From contig JAQWHI010000018.1 in the NCBI GenBank assembly GCA_029249445.1, positions 310,001-374,000 on the forward strand: a stretch of 64,000 nucleotides of DNA, written 5' to 3'. Each line of letters starts with the position of its first letter. Position 1 is the stretch's first letter. Under the pieces are notes generated by a model. The model had not been told where the DNA came from and did no database searches. It saw nothing but the letters and a program-made list of their open reading frames with translations. A program made the position numbers and the translations under genes. This document shows, in pieces, positions 25,239 through 34,394 of the stretch. Origin of the DNA: Crocinitomicaceae bacterium (GTDB lineage: Bacteria > Bacteroidota > Bacteroidia > Flavobacteriales_D > Crocinitomicaceae).

Positions 25239-26177
25239 CTAGGCCTCAGCATTCATATTGTCAAGAACTGCCATTACATTTCTAACTGCTTCGGCAGATT
25301 CTTCTAGCATTGATTTTTCTTCTTCGTTCAAATCAAGCTCAATAATCTTTTCAATTCCATTTTTTCCAAGCACGACTGGCACACCTAAATAGATGTCTTT
25401 CATATCGTACTCACCATCCAACCATGCGCACACTGGGAACACACGTCTTTGATCTCTCACAATCGCTTCTACCATTTGAGCCGCTGCTGCACCAGGAGCG
25501 TACCAAGCAGAAGTGCCAAGTAATTTAACGATTTCACCACCTCCAAACTTAGTTCTTTCGATAATTTCATCAAGTTTTACCTTATCGATCAATTCAGTTA
25601 CGGGTATACCTCCAACAGTAGTATAGCGAGGCAAAGGAACCATTGTATCTCCATGTCCACCCATCAAAACTGCTTGGATGTCTTTGGGTGAAACATTCAA
25701 TTCCAATGCTAAGAATGATCGGTAACGCGCTGTGTCTAGTACTCCAGCCATTCCAAAGACCTTACTGCGATCAACCTTTGCAGTAAGATACGTGCAATAG
25801 GTCATTACATCTAACGGATTTGAAACACAAATAATTTTTGCATCTGGAGAATACTTAATTACGTTTTCAGTCACTTGCTTCACAATACCTGCATTCGTCG
25901 CAATTAAATCATCACGAGACATACCTGGCTTTCTCGGAAGACCAGAAGTGATAACAACTACGTCAGAGTCAGCTGTTTTTGAATAATCATTTGTAGATCC
26001 AATTGTTCTTGAATCGTAAAGATTGATCGGTGATGTTTCCCAAATATCAAGTGCTTTACCTTCAGCAAAACCTTCCTTAATATCAAGTAAAACGATCTCG
26101 TTTGCAATCTCTTTGTGTGCCAAAACATTCGCGCATGTCGCTCCAACATTCCCCGCACCAACAACAGTTACTTTCAT
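25239..26177 (-). CDS. mdh: Malate dehydrogenase
   Basis: A 312-aa LDH-like malate dehydrogenase of the TCA cycle. The NAD site is VTVVGAGNVGATCANVLA (3-20). Arg82 in LPRKPGMSR marks malate rather than lactate specificity, and the catalytic pair is Asp148 (GVLDTARYR) with His175 (MGGHGDTM). It is monocistronic, with a good -7 element upstream and a terminator downstream. Confidence 0.95.
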   Translation of the reverse strand: MKVTVVGAGNVGATCANVLAHKEIANEIVLLDIKEGFAEGKALDIWETSPINLYDSRTIGSTNDYSKTADSDVVVITSGLPRKPGMSRDDLIATNAGIVKQVTENVIKYSPDAKIICVSNPLDVMTYCTYLTAKVDRSKVFGMAGVLDTARYRSFLALELNVSPKDIQAVLMGGHGDTMVPLPRYTTVGGIPVTELIDKVKLDEIIERTKFGGGEIVKLLGTSAWYAPGAAAAQMVEAIVRDQRRVFPVCAWLDGEYDMKDIYLGVPVVLGKNGIEKIIELDLNEEEKSMLEESAEAVRNVMAVLDNMNAEA

Positions 26178-26216
26178 TTTATTCTATTTGATCAATTATA
26201 ATTTCGTGTGATGGCG

Positions 26217-26224
26217 CAAAATTA
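26217..26224 (-). promoter_or_regulatory. -7 element for mdh
   Basis: TAATTTTG on the minus strand matches TAnnTTTG exactly; I see no clear TTG at the usual distance upstream. The leader would be about 35 nt. The whole mdh/ECF intergenic gap (26178-26338) holds nothing else I can identify. Confidence 0.45.
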
Positions 26225-26338
26225 ATATAATTGTAAGAGAAAATTACTGAAAATCTTTATTTTTTGGAAGGTCTTCGAAAAACAAAACAGTAATAGGCAA
26301 CCGACGCATAGACACTTCGTCTTTTAAGTGAAATTAAA

Positions 26339-26908
26339 TTGGAGAATAAAGAACATCTTAAGATACTCATCCGCGGTTGCATAAAAAATGACCGGCGATC
26401 GCAGGAAGAATTGTTTCGGCTATTCTATGGTAAAATGTTAGGTGTTTGTATGCGTTACACTCAAGATAGAGATACAGCAGAGGAAGTTCTTCAACAAGGT
26501 TTTATTAAGATCTTTGACAAGTTAGATGCGTTCGATTTCAAAGGCTCATTTGAGGGTTGGATCAGAAGAATAATGGTGAATACCGCTATCGACAGTATTA
26601 GGAAATCAAAGAAAAAACCCTTCCTTACTGACAATGATGAAGACTTTCAGCTCGAAAGTACGGACCCTTTAGTTGAAAAGGAAGAAATTGAGTTTGTTGG
26701 TTTGAAAGCAGAGATAGCACTAAAAGCCATCAATCAATTGTCTCCGGCATACCGTGCTGTATTCAATCTATTCGTCATGGAGGAATATACCCATCGAGAA
26801 ATAGCTGAAATTTTAGGAATTAGCGAAGGAACGTCAAAATCAAACTTGTCTAAAGCAAAAATAAACCTTCAGCGGACTCTGAATGAAGAGTTCAAGAAGA
26901 TAAATTGA
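26339..26908 (+). CDS. ECF-type RNA polymerase sigma-70 factor
   Basis: A 189-aa extracytoplasmic-function sigma factor. Region 2 (LFRLFYGKMLGVCMRYTQDRDTAEEVLQQGFIKIFDKL) and region 4 (YRAVFNLFVMEEYTHREIAEILGISEGTSKSNLSKAK) are clear, without region 3. No ATG exists before the region 2 core, and the frame is closed by a TAG at 26309, so TTG at 26339 is the best start. The gene for a membrane-anchored partner begins one base after its stop, as expected for a sigma/anti-sigma pair. Confidence 0.9.
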   Translation: MENKEHLKILIRGCIKNDRRSQEELFRLFYGKMLGVCMRYTQDRDTAEEVLQQGFIKIFDKLDAFDFKGSFEGWIRRIMVNTAIDSIRKSKKKPFLTDNDEDFQLESTDPLVEKEEIEFVGLKAEIALKAINQLSPAYRAVFNLFVMEEYTHREIAEILGISEGTSKSNLSKAKINLQRTLNEEFKKIN

Positions 26909-26909
26909 A

Positions 26910-28337
26910 ATGAAAAATAATATTGAAAATAGCATTAAGGAGAGCCTAGAAAATCTAGATCTACCATACAGCCCTAGTTCATGGGATGCGATGCGCTTGC
27001 ACCTCGATGCCAATTCTGTAGATCAATCAGGTTCGTCCGTCGAACAAGCAATTAAGTCGAGTTTAGAGAAATTTGAAACTGCCTACAATCCAAGTGCTTG
27101 GAGCATTTTGGAATCAGAACTGATTCGAATAGCTTTTAGAAACAGAGTAAAATCGTTCTTGGCCACTTTTGCTTTCATTGCTGTAACGATTGGAATTCTT
27201 TATGTAGTAAATGATTCTGATAAATTGAATAACGAGCAATCGAGTGAGACAAAGCTTTCACAAGGGATTGTAAAAACAAATTCTAAGGGAAATATTACCT
27301 CCAAAGAACAAATTTCGAATACTTCACATCACAAACAAGCGAATCAAACAGAGAAAGTAGTAGCAACTTCAACAAACAACAATTCAACTATTCAACACTC
27401 GATCCAGAATATCGAATCAAATGCCATCATTCAAACAAATGAATTTTACGATAATTCTGCAGAAACCGAATTGATTACCACTTTAGATACAAAACGAAGT
27501 ACCACAAGCGATAATGAGTTGAATTCATCTAACAATTTGGCAAATGAAATAAATGAATTGCCATTTATCATGCCTATTGTACCTCCTATCTGCGAAGGTC
27601 AAAGCCTAACGATTAAAAACCGAAATAGCTATCCTCTGTTTATAAAGGACCCAAATGATGTCATTTATGAGCTAAAAGGAACGGTAGAGACAGGTATCAA
27701 TACAAACGTATCCGGATCGTACCAAATTGGTTTATTAAAAAATGGAGCATTTTCAGAAAAGGGCTCATTTGTTATCAAAGACGCTCCATCGGCAGATTTC
27801 GATTTTATAAATACGAATCAATTGTACCAAAATGGTCTTCCAACAACAGAGATAATTTCACACTCTATCGGAATTGATTTCGATTGGATCATCGACGTAC
27901 GACCATTCACTGGTCGTGCAGTAGCACCTCACTTCTTCACGAAAGGCAAACACAAAGTCACTCTTGTTGTTGCAAATAGTAACGGATGTAAAGGAAGGAT
28001 TGACAAAGACATAACAATCAGAAAGGACTACAATCTGATGGCAACAACAGCGTTCGATCCGAAAAGTTTGGACGTCAGAAACAATACATTCATGCCTCGA
28101 GCATTAATTGAACGAGAGGATTTGAATTTTATGCTAGTTATCGTTGACGCCAAGGATGGACATGTAATGTTCAAAACGTCTGACCCGAGTCATGGATGGG
28201 ATGGTGTTGATCGTTCAACTGGTAGTGAACTTGACTACATGGATACCTTTATTTGGAAAGTTACCATAGAAAATTATGAAGTTGGTGAACGTCCTGCTTA
28301 TGTGGGGTCAGCAGTCATTGTTCCAAGACAGAGATAA
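26910..28337 (+). CDS. Membrane protein, probable ECF-sigma partner with gliding-type C-terminal domain
   Basis: A 475-aa single-pass protein. Two tandem copies of a ~28-residue motif occupy the cytoplasmic N-terminus: residues 5-32 (IENSIKESLENL..PYSPSSWDAM) and 44-71 (VEQAIKSSLEKF..AYNPSAWSIL). A transmembrane helix spans about 82-100. A Ser/Asn/Thr-rich linker (105-210) leads to a PKD-like region (about 225-370) and a C-terminal gliding-motility-associated-type domain (TAFDPKSLDVRNN, DPSHGWDGVD, DTFIWKVTI). The position just after an ECF sigma gene and the topology suggest an anti-sigma or sensor role; this is inference, since no classical zinc-binding anti-sigma motif is present. Confidence 0.78.
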   Translation: MKNNIENSIKESLENLDLPYSPSSWDAMRLHLDANSVDQSGSSVEQAIKSSLEKFETAYNPSAWSILESELIRIAFRNRVKSFLATFAFIAVTIGILYVVNDSDKLNNEQSSETKLSQGIVKTNSKGNITSKEQISNTSHHKQANQTEKVVATSTNNNSTIQHSIQNIESNAIIQTNEFYDNSAETELITTLDTKRSTTSDNELNSSNNLANEINELPFIMPIVPPICEGQSLTIKNRNSYPLFIKDPNDVIYELKGTVETGINTNVSGSYQIGLLKNGAFSEKGSFVIKDAPSADFDFINTNQLYQNGLPTTEIISHSIGIDFDWIIDVRPFTGRAVAPHFFTKGKHKVTLVVANSNGCKGRIDKDITIRKDYNLMATTAFDPKSLDVRNNTFMPRALIEREDLNFMLVIVDAKDGHVMFKTSDPSHGWDGVDRSTGSELDYMDTFIWKVTIENYEVGERPAYVGSAVIVPRQR

Positions 28338-28394
28338 ACAGCACAAATCAAATAAATACCGCTGACCATTCATAAATGAGCACAAACAATTTTG

Positions 28395-29327
28395 TTACTC
28401 CCAAAAAATATCTGGGATTTTTTTGATCAATTGTTGTTGTTGTTCTTTTGCCGCTTTTATTCTTATTCCATCTAATTTTGACCCAGGGTACAAACTTTTA
28501 TGATTTAATGTCATTTTGATCTGTTTGACCTTTTTAACAATGCTAAGTGTATGTTCAGAGAAAAGGAATTGACTGAAACTTTCCCATACATAGGCAACTG
28601 CGTCATCGCTTGGATGCACCAAATCATTTTTATAAAATCGATAATCTCTCAACTGGTCAATCACAATTTCATAGGATGGAAAATAAAAACCATGTCTACT
28701 GGACAGTTGATGGGTAAGCTCTATTAATCTTGACTTACTGCGGTTGTTTTCAACAAGTCCATCTTTGAAATGCCTGACAGGACTCACCGTAAAAACGACA
28801 TTCAACTGTGGGTTGAGGCGTTTCAACTCCGTAAGTATCTCATTCCATCGCAGAGCCATAAGATCAACAGTGCTCAGTTTTTTATCGAATTGTGTATGAG
28901 GCATTTTATGACAATTCGCAACGATACCGAAATCTCGCTCGATATATCCCCAAGCTGAGCCAAAACTAACAATCAGTAATCTTGATTTTTTTAATGACTT
29001 AATTAGCTTATTTCTTGCTGTGGTTAAATGCTTCTCTAATTCAAACTCTGACCTTGCGAACAACTTACCAGAGGCCAACCAAGAAAAATACAAATCATCA
29101 CGTTGAACAACTCCTATTTTATTTGGGGAAATTGCTTCATCAATTACATTTGCCACCGCTAATGGATGAAATAAAGTTCCAAATGGATTACTCAGAACTT
29201 TAAATCCAGAGGTTTCAAAATGCGAGGTCATTGTATCAGAAAAACAACTACCAAGCAGTACCACTTCATCTCCGTACTTAATATTAAGTGTGGATGTATC
29301 AATTTTAAAATCAAGTTGTAACTTCAT
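28395..29327 (-). CDS. GSCFA domain protein
   Basis: A 310-aa protein with the defining GSCFS block: VVLLGSCFSDTMTSHFETSGF (about 24-44) followed by NPFGTLFHPLAVAN. Later segments SFGSAWGYIERD, VANCHKMP and VVFTVSPVRHFKDGL with NDLVHPSDDAV (a His near the end) fit an SGNH/GDSL-like hydrolase fold with Ser27 of GSCFS and the His of VHPS as catalytic candidates. The substrate is unknown. It is convergent to the ECF pair and 28 bp downstream of recN, probably read through from it. Confidence 0.88.
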   Translation of the reverse strand: MKLQLDFKIDTSTLNIKYGDEVVLLGSCFSDTMTSHFETSGFKVLSNPFGTLFHPLAVANVIDEAISPNKIGVVQRDDLYFSWLASGKLFARSEFELEKHLTTARNKLIKSLKKSRLLIVSFGSAWGYIERDFGIVANCHKMPHTQFDKKLSTVDLMALRWNEILTELKRLNPQLNVVFTVSPVRHFKDGLVENNRSKSRLIELTHQLSSRHGFYFPSYEIVIDQLRDYRFYKNDLVHPSDDAVAYVWESFSQFLFSEHTLSIVKKVKQIKMTLNHKSLYPGSKLDGIRIKAAKEQQQQLIKKIPDIFWE

Positions 29328-29355
29328 GATAAAGAGGTGAAAAGTAAAACATAAA

Positions 29356-31008
29356 TTACCCCATCATAAGGGCTTTCGCATTTGCTAGTGCTGCGTCATT
29401 AATTGTATCTCCACTCATCAAGCGTGCAACTTCTTCAAGACGTGCAGTCATATCCAATTCAACCACAGAACTCTGGGTTCTGCCGTTTACAACTGACTTT
29501 TCAACTGAAAGATGTTGCAATCCTAGAGCAGCAACTTGTGGCAAATGTGTAATCGCTATGACTTGCATCTCCTTTCCCATTTCTTTCAGAGTTGTGCCAA
29601 TTTTTTGCGCAACATCACCTGAAACTCCAGTATCAATTTCATCAAATAAAATGGTCTGTAACTGAACATTTTGAGACATCAAACTCTGTAAAGCCAGCAT
29701 CACTCTTGACAGCTCTCCTCCACTCGCAGCTTGATGAACAGGAACTGCTGCAACTCCAGAATTTGGAGAAAAGAAAATTTCTAGACTTGAAACTCCTGAC
29801 CGCTTCAATTTGGTCAATTTAGTCAGTCGAAAATCGAGTACAGTGTTTTCTAATTTCAATCCATCCAGTGCTTTAATAATTTCAGATTCAATTTTAGGAA
29901 TATTTTTCTTTCTTAGGTCATGCAAGCGCTCTGCCATCTTGAACAAATTCACCTCCTCGATATTTAACTCCGACTTTAATTTTGATATCGATTCTTCAAG
30001 CCTAGCGATACCATCTGTATTGGAGGACAAATCTTCCATCAAGTCAACCAAATCTTCTTGTGTATGCACACCATATTTAAAAATAGCCTTATTATATGCA
30101 TCTAATTTAGAAGTCAATACAATCAACTTCTGGGGATCGATAGTAATTTTCCCAGATTGTTCTTCTGCCTCACTTGAAATATCCTTCAATTCAATAAGCA
30201 CACTGGATATGCGCTTATTCAACTCGTCCAATACTGGATCAAGAGTACTATTTTTTTGAAGGGTCTGACCAACTTGTCGCAATTGCTCGAGAACTCCACC
30301 TTCGGTCTCGAGAAGATTCACCAGCGATCCAAATGCTGCAATCAGTTCATCTGCATTTTCGAACTTATGCAAATCTCTTTGCATACTCTCATAATCTGTA
30401 TTATCCAGGTTTAGCGCATGCAATTCAGATAACTGGAATGCATCGTAATCAATTTTGGATGCTGAATCCGATAAATGTTTTATTTGTTCATTGAGCAATT
30501 TCTGTTTTCTTTCAAAGCCCATATAGTTTACTTCAAATTCCTCTTGAAGCTGCAACGAATTAGAAAGCACATCCAATACCTTCAATTGAAAATCACGATC
30601 TTTTAGCTCTAATGTGTTGTATTGTGAATGAATATGAATCAATCCACTAGTGAATTCTTTAAGTGTGTTTAGTTGGACAGGTGTATCATTTATAAAGGCC
30701 CTTGAGCGACCTTGCTTATAGATTTCACGACGTACGATAGTTGTGTCAAAATAATCCAATTCATTGCGTTCGAAAAACAATCTCATATCAAATCCTGAAA
30801 TATCAAGTTCGGCTTCAACAACTGATTTATCATTAAGTGTTCCAATCACCGAAAAATTTGCTCTACCGCCAAGAATGAGGTTGAGTGCATTTAGTAGAAT
30901 GGACTTACCCGATCCTGTTTCCCCAGTAATAACTGTGAATCCTCCACTAAATTGAATATCAATTTGATCAATTAAAGCAAAGTTCTGTATAACTAAATTT
31001 CGAATCAT
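29356..31008 (-). CDS. recN: DNA repair protein RecN
   Basis: A 550-aa SMC-like ATPase for double-strand break repair. Walker A is ITGETGSGKSILLNAL (about 28-43), followed by a long coiled coil (about 150-360) and the C-terminal ATPase half with SGGELSRVMLALQSL and Walker B TILFDEIDTGVSGDVA, then VIAITHLPQVAALG. It is the last but one gene of the bamD-rpoZ-coaBC-porD-recN run, its ATG overlapping the porD stop by one base. Confidence 0.95.
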   Translation of the reverse strand: MIRNLVIQNFALIDQIDIQFSGGFTVITGETGSGKSILLNALNLILGGRANFSVIGTLNDKSVVEAELDISGFDMRLFFERNELDYFDTTIVRREIYKQGRSRAFINDTPVQLNTLKEFTSGLIHIHSQYNTLELKDRDFQLKVLDVLSNSLQLQEEFEVNYMGFERKQKLLNEQIKHLSDSASKIDYDAFQLSELHALNLDNTDYESMQRDLHKFENADELIAAFGSLVNLLETEGGVLEQLRQVGQTLQKNSTLDPVLDELNKRISSVLIELKDISSEAEEQSGKITIDPQKLIVLTSKLDAYNKAIFKYGVHTQEDLVDLMEDLSSNTDGIARLEESISKLKSELNIEEVNLFKMAERLHDLRKKNIPKIESEIIKALDGLKLENTVLDFRLTKLTKLKRSGVSSLEIFFSPNSGVAAVPVHQAASGGELSRVMLALQSLMSQNVQLQTILFDEIDTGVSGDVAQKIGTTLKEMGKEMQVIAITHLPQVAALGLQHLSVEKSVVNGRTQSSVVELDMTARLEEVARLMSGDTINDAALANAKALMMG

Positions 31009-31913
31009 TAATTTAGAATCTCCTGATATTTGGGAGAATTTGTAGGATCCAAGCGCTTAAGAAGCGCCACGATATCATTTTTTTCTTTCAGTTCAGCATC
31101 TTGATATAGATTTCTCAATTCTATGGATTTAGCTTGGATAAAGTTCGATAAGTTTAATGAATTTGGCCGGGTAGCAACCACTTTCACAAGCTTATTGAGC
31201 GCTGTGTAAATTGCACCTCTAGCTTTCACCTTGTCTTCATTCAGAGCATCTAAACCATTTCTGTGGTACTCATAATTACAAATACGCAAGGGTGAGAATA
31301 ATTCATGTAAAATATTGTCAACGAGCCAATACCTGTTTCTTTTCCCTTGCTCGTTGGATCTCCATCCAGATGCACCAGAGGATTGCGCGTTTAAAACAAT
31401 TTGTTGTGCCTCATTAAAGAATTTTGTTCCTCCTTTATTTGAGAAAGAATCATAATCCATACCAATCATAAAGTAGGCGTAAAAAGCCAATATTGAGGTC
31501 AGATTGTCTCTGTATTGATTCGGTGCGTATGATAAAATCGCATTTCGAGAAAAACTAAATGTAATGTCTTCATCGTTAAAGTTAAACAAAACAGTATTAT
31601 AATTTGAATTAAATGCTGGTCGGGACGATTGAACTTGTAAGGCTCCAGAAAAGGTGCCTTGAGCAGGAATTGAGCGAATTTGCAGTTGTAGATTGCAATT
31701 GATACGCTCCTCAATTGTAAATTGATCTTTCGTCCATTGGGTGTTGTTCATCATTTCATAAATGACTTGTTCAAGCTGCGATAATATTTCCTGTTCAACA
31801 CTCGTGACTTCCAACTTACTGTCCGTAATGATTTTCACAGTACAATTTAATTCTTGCGAGTAAACAAATGTCGAACTACCAATTAAACAAACTATAAATG
31901 CGACTATTTTCAT
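31008..31913 (-). CDS. porD: DUF4835 protein, PorD-like (type IX secretion)
   Basis: A 301-aa exported protein with a signal peptide (residues 1-19, ending TFVYSQ) and the DUF4835 start ELNCTVKIITDS, then NNTQWTKDQFTIEERINCNLQL and FNFNDEDITFSFSRN. In Porphyromonas gingivalis the DUF4835 protein PorD is needed for T9SS-dependent secretion. The gene overlaps coaBC by 4 bp and recN by 1 bp, the conserved order in Flavobacteriales. The symbol rests on family membership. Confidence 0.82.
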   Translation of the reverse strand: MKIVAFIVCLIGSSTFVYSQELNCTVKIITDSKLEVTSVEQEILSQLEQVIYEMMNNTQWTKDQFTIEERINCNLQLQIRSIPAQGTFSGALQVQSSRPAFNSNYNTVLFNFNDEDITFSFSRNAILSYAPNQYRDNLTSILAFYAYFMIGMDYDSFSNKGGTKFFNEAQQIVLNAQSSGASGWRSNEQGKRNRYWLVDNILHELFSPLRICNYEYHRNGLDALNEDKVKARGAIYTALNKLVKVVATRPNSLNLSNFIQAKSIELRNLYQDAELKEKNDIVALLKRLDPTNSPKYQEILN

Positions 31914-33115
31914 TTTTCCAAATACGTTTTCAAGTAAGATACTATATCTTTAGCAACCTCTGCCTTAGGTTTTAACTCAAATTCTTCTAAATTATTGTGG
32001 CTATCTAAGATACTAATTTTATTGGTGTCAACTCCAAAACCTGCCCCCTTATCTTGAAGCGTATTGAGTACAATGAAATCCAAATTTTTACTTATTAACT
32101 TTTTTCTACCATTCTCAAGCAAATCATTAGTTTCCAATGCAAAACCTACAAGCGTTTGTTGGTTTGACTTGTGATCTCCCGCCCATTTTAGAATATCTGG
32201 ATTACGCACAAGATCAATACTCAGCTCTTCTTTGTTCTTTTTTATTTTTTTTATCTCTTGCTCTTTCGGTTTGTAATCAGCAACTGCAGCGGAAAAAATT
32301 CCAAAATCACTCATTGGCCAGAGTTTCTGTACTTCTTTGAACATTTGATCTGCCGTACTCACCTGAATCACCGCAATATCTCTGTTGCGCACTTTCTGCT
32401 GTGTAGGTCCCGATATAAGAATAACCTCCGCTCCCATAGATGATAGTTCATCAGCAATTCGATACCCCATCTTTCCACTCGAGTGATTGCCGATAAAACG
32501 TACAGGATCGAGTGCTTCAAAAGTAGGTCCGGCAGTTATCAAAACGCTTCTACGATCTAGTATTGCTTCAAACGCACGGTTTAAATGATACTCAATAGAA
32601 GCAAGTATGATTTCTGGTTCAGCCATTCTACCTTCGCCTTCTAATCCAGACGCCAAAGCTCCAGATTCAGCTGGAATCACATGGACACCGTCATTTTCCA
32701 ATTGTTTCAAGTTTCTTTGAGTAGTAGCATGCGCATACATGTCAAGATCCATTGCAGGGGCAACAAGCGTTTTTGCACGCATTGAGAGATAGGTTGCCAA
32801 AAGAAGGTTATCACAGCTTCCATTGGCCATCTTACTTAATGTATTGGCTGTCAACGGAGCAATGATAAAAAGATCTGCCCAAAGTCCATATTCAACATGG
32901 TTATTCCACGTTCCATCATTCTTGTCCCAGAACTCAATACCTACTGGATTTTCTGATAGTGTGCTAACAACTACTGGACTTATAAAATCGGAAGAGGCAG
33001 GAGTCATAATACATTTGACTTCTGCCCCTGATTTTTTTAATAACCGTATTAGGAAAGCGATTTTGTATGCCGCAATACCCCCAGTTATACCAAGAAGGAT
33101 GCGTTTACCTCGCAT
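31910..33115 (-). CDS. coaBC: Bifunctional phosphopantothenoylcysteine decarboxylase/phosphopantothenate-cysteine ligase
   Basis: A 401-aa CoaBC of coenzyme A synthesis. The N-terminal flavoprotein CoaC half (about 1-180) shows ILLGITGGIAAYKIAFLIR, the APLTANTLSKMANGSCDNLL loop and APAMDLDMY with its Met. The C-terminal CoaB half begins at VLITAGPTFEALDPVRFIGN, with HSSGKMGYRIADEL and later FAAVADYKP-type SAAVADYKPKEQEIKK. It lies 3 bp after the omega gene. Confidence 0.94.
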   Translation of the reverse strand: MRGKRILLGITGGIAAYKIAFLIRLLKKSGAEVKCIMTPASSDFISPVVVSTLSENPVGIEFWDKNDGTWNNHVEYGLWADLFIIAPLTANTLSKMANGSCDNLLLATYLSMRAKTLVAPAMDLDMYAHATTQRNLKQLENDGVHVIPAESGALASGLEGEGRMAEPEIILASIEYHLNRAFEAILDRRSVLITAGPTFEALDPVRFIGNHSSGKMGYRIADELSSMGAEVILISGPTQQKVRNRDIAVIQVSTADQMFKEVQKLWPMSDFGIFSAAVADYKPKEQEIKKIKKNKEELSIDLVRNPDILKWAGDHKSNQQTLVGFALETNDLLENGRKKLISKNLDFIVLNTLQDKGAGFGVDTNKISILDSHNNLEEFELKPKAEVAKDIVSYLKTYLEK

Positions 33116-33118
33116 AAT

Positions 33119-33451
33119 TTAATCTGTTAGACCATCCAAATCAGGATTTCTAGCATAAATTTTATCTTCCATTAGCTCTTGTATGGCCATCGCTACTGGC
33201 TTTGGAAGTCTTTCATAAAATCTAGAAATCTCAATTTGTTCTCTGTTCTCAAAAATCTCTTCAAGATTGTCTGTAGTTGAAGCGAATTCTTGTAACTTTT
33301 GCGTCAACTCTTCCTTCAAATCAACACTAAGTTGATTTGATCTTTTGGACATCATGACGATAGATTCATAGATGTTTCCTGTAGACGCTTCAATCTCAGA
33401 AGTATTTCTTGTAATTGTTGTCTTTTCTGCTGTGCTATTCTTAAAACTCAT
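33119..33451 (-). CDS. rpoZ: RNA polymerase omega subunit, Bacteroidota type
   Basis: A 110-aa protein recognised as omega/Rpb6-like by TGNIYESIVMMSKRSNQLS (about 24-42), the equivalent of the family's N..YE.V...S.RA.QL core, followed by a Glu-rich helix and ERLPKPVAMAIQELMEDKI. It assists RNA polymerase assembly through beta-prime. It lies between bamD and coaBC, its usual place in the phylum. Confidence 0.88.
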   Translation of the reverse strand: MSFKNSTAEKTTITRNTSEIEASTGNIYESIVMMSKRSNQLSVDLKEELTQKLQEFASTTDNLEEIFENREQIEISRFYERLPKPVAMAIQELMEDKIYARNPDLDGLTD

Positions 33452-33480
33452 ATCTCTATAGTACTTGAATTTTCAGTTAT

Positions 33481-34326
33481 CTATTGTTCTTGACTTAAGT
33501 CGTCGTGATAAACCTTCAACGTTCTCACCTTTTCTGAAGTCGGAAACAGGGTTACAAAGGTATTATATCTTTCGATAGTTTCCTTAATTCTTGACGTTTT
33601 TTTGCTTTCAACACTATTTTTGGCGAGCAAATAAGAATTTTCTACCAATACAAAGTACACCTCCTCTTTAAACGTGGACATCGGATAATCATCTAAAAAT
33701 GTAGTTGCCGAACTGACTGCAGCTCCATAACGGTTGGTTTTGTCGTAAAGTGCAACATCATTAAATGCCTTCCGTTCCAATTTACTTCGAAGTCCATCAA
33801 TTATAGTGTTGCACGAATCAATGAATGTTGAAGACGGGTATTTATCAATGAACTGTTGTAAGTCATTAATTGCGAGTTCTGTTTCGGTTTGATCGAGTGG
33901 GGCCTGGGGTGAATTATTTACTGAACACATGGCACTTAAAAATAGTGACTCTTCAGCTTTCACACTGTAAGGAAAGCGCTGCCCAAACATTCCAAGATAG
34001 TATCCAGCCATGTAGTAATCATCCGAAAGATAATAGGCCTTTCCGATCCTAAAATAAGACAACTCACCTTCACTAGTTTTTGGCATGCGCTGGTAAATTT
34101 GTTCATATAACGTAACAGATCTAAGTAAAACGTTGGAATTGATTACTTCTTTCTGATTCTTTTTGCCTTCATGCTTGATCTTCGGACTGGAGCCTCTCTG
34201 GTAATATTCATTGGCAAATGAAAGTTTCCGCTCATAGTCCTCGGATTTAACAACTTTGTTGTATTCAGAGCATGATGTTGACAAGGCCACGAAAGCAATA
34301 ATTGAGATGATAAATGTATTTTTCAT
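33481..34326 (-). CDS. bamD: Outer membrane assembly lipoprotein BamD
   Basis: A 281-aa lipoprotein: signal FIISIIAFVALSTSC with Cys19, then the Bacteroidota BamD entry SEYNKVVKSEDYERKLSFANEYY. TPR repeats follow, including FRIGKAYYLSDDYYMAGYYLGMFGQRFPYSVKAEESLFLSAMC across residues ~85-130 and FIDKYPSSTFID. BamD with BamA inserts beta-barrel proteins in the outer membrane. It is the first gene of the five-gene run leading to recN. Confidence 0.92.
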   Translation of the reverse strand: MKNTFIISIIAFVALSTSCSEYNKVVKSEDYERKLSFANEYYQRGSSPKIKHEGKKNQKEVINSNVLLRSVTLYEQIYQRMPKTSEGELSYFRIGKAYYLSDDYYMAGYYLGMFGQRFPYSVKAEESLFLSAMCSVNNSPQAPLDQTETELAINDLQQFIDKYPSSTFIDSCNTIIDGLRSKLERKAFNDVALYDKTNRYGAAVSSATTFLDDYPMSTFKEEVYFVLVENSYLLAKNSVESKKTSRIKETIERYNTFVTLFPTSEKVRTLKVYHDDLSQEQ

Positions 34327-34394
34327 AGAATAAATGGTGCGACTATTTAATTTTACTCTCTGATACTTACGTCACAGTAATCAGAATATTGTGT

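Noticed and set aside
29810-30259. Open plus-strand frame of 149 codons opposite recN
   Set aside because: Serine-rich shadow of the RecN coiled-coil codons.
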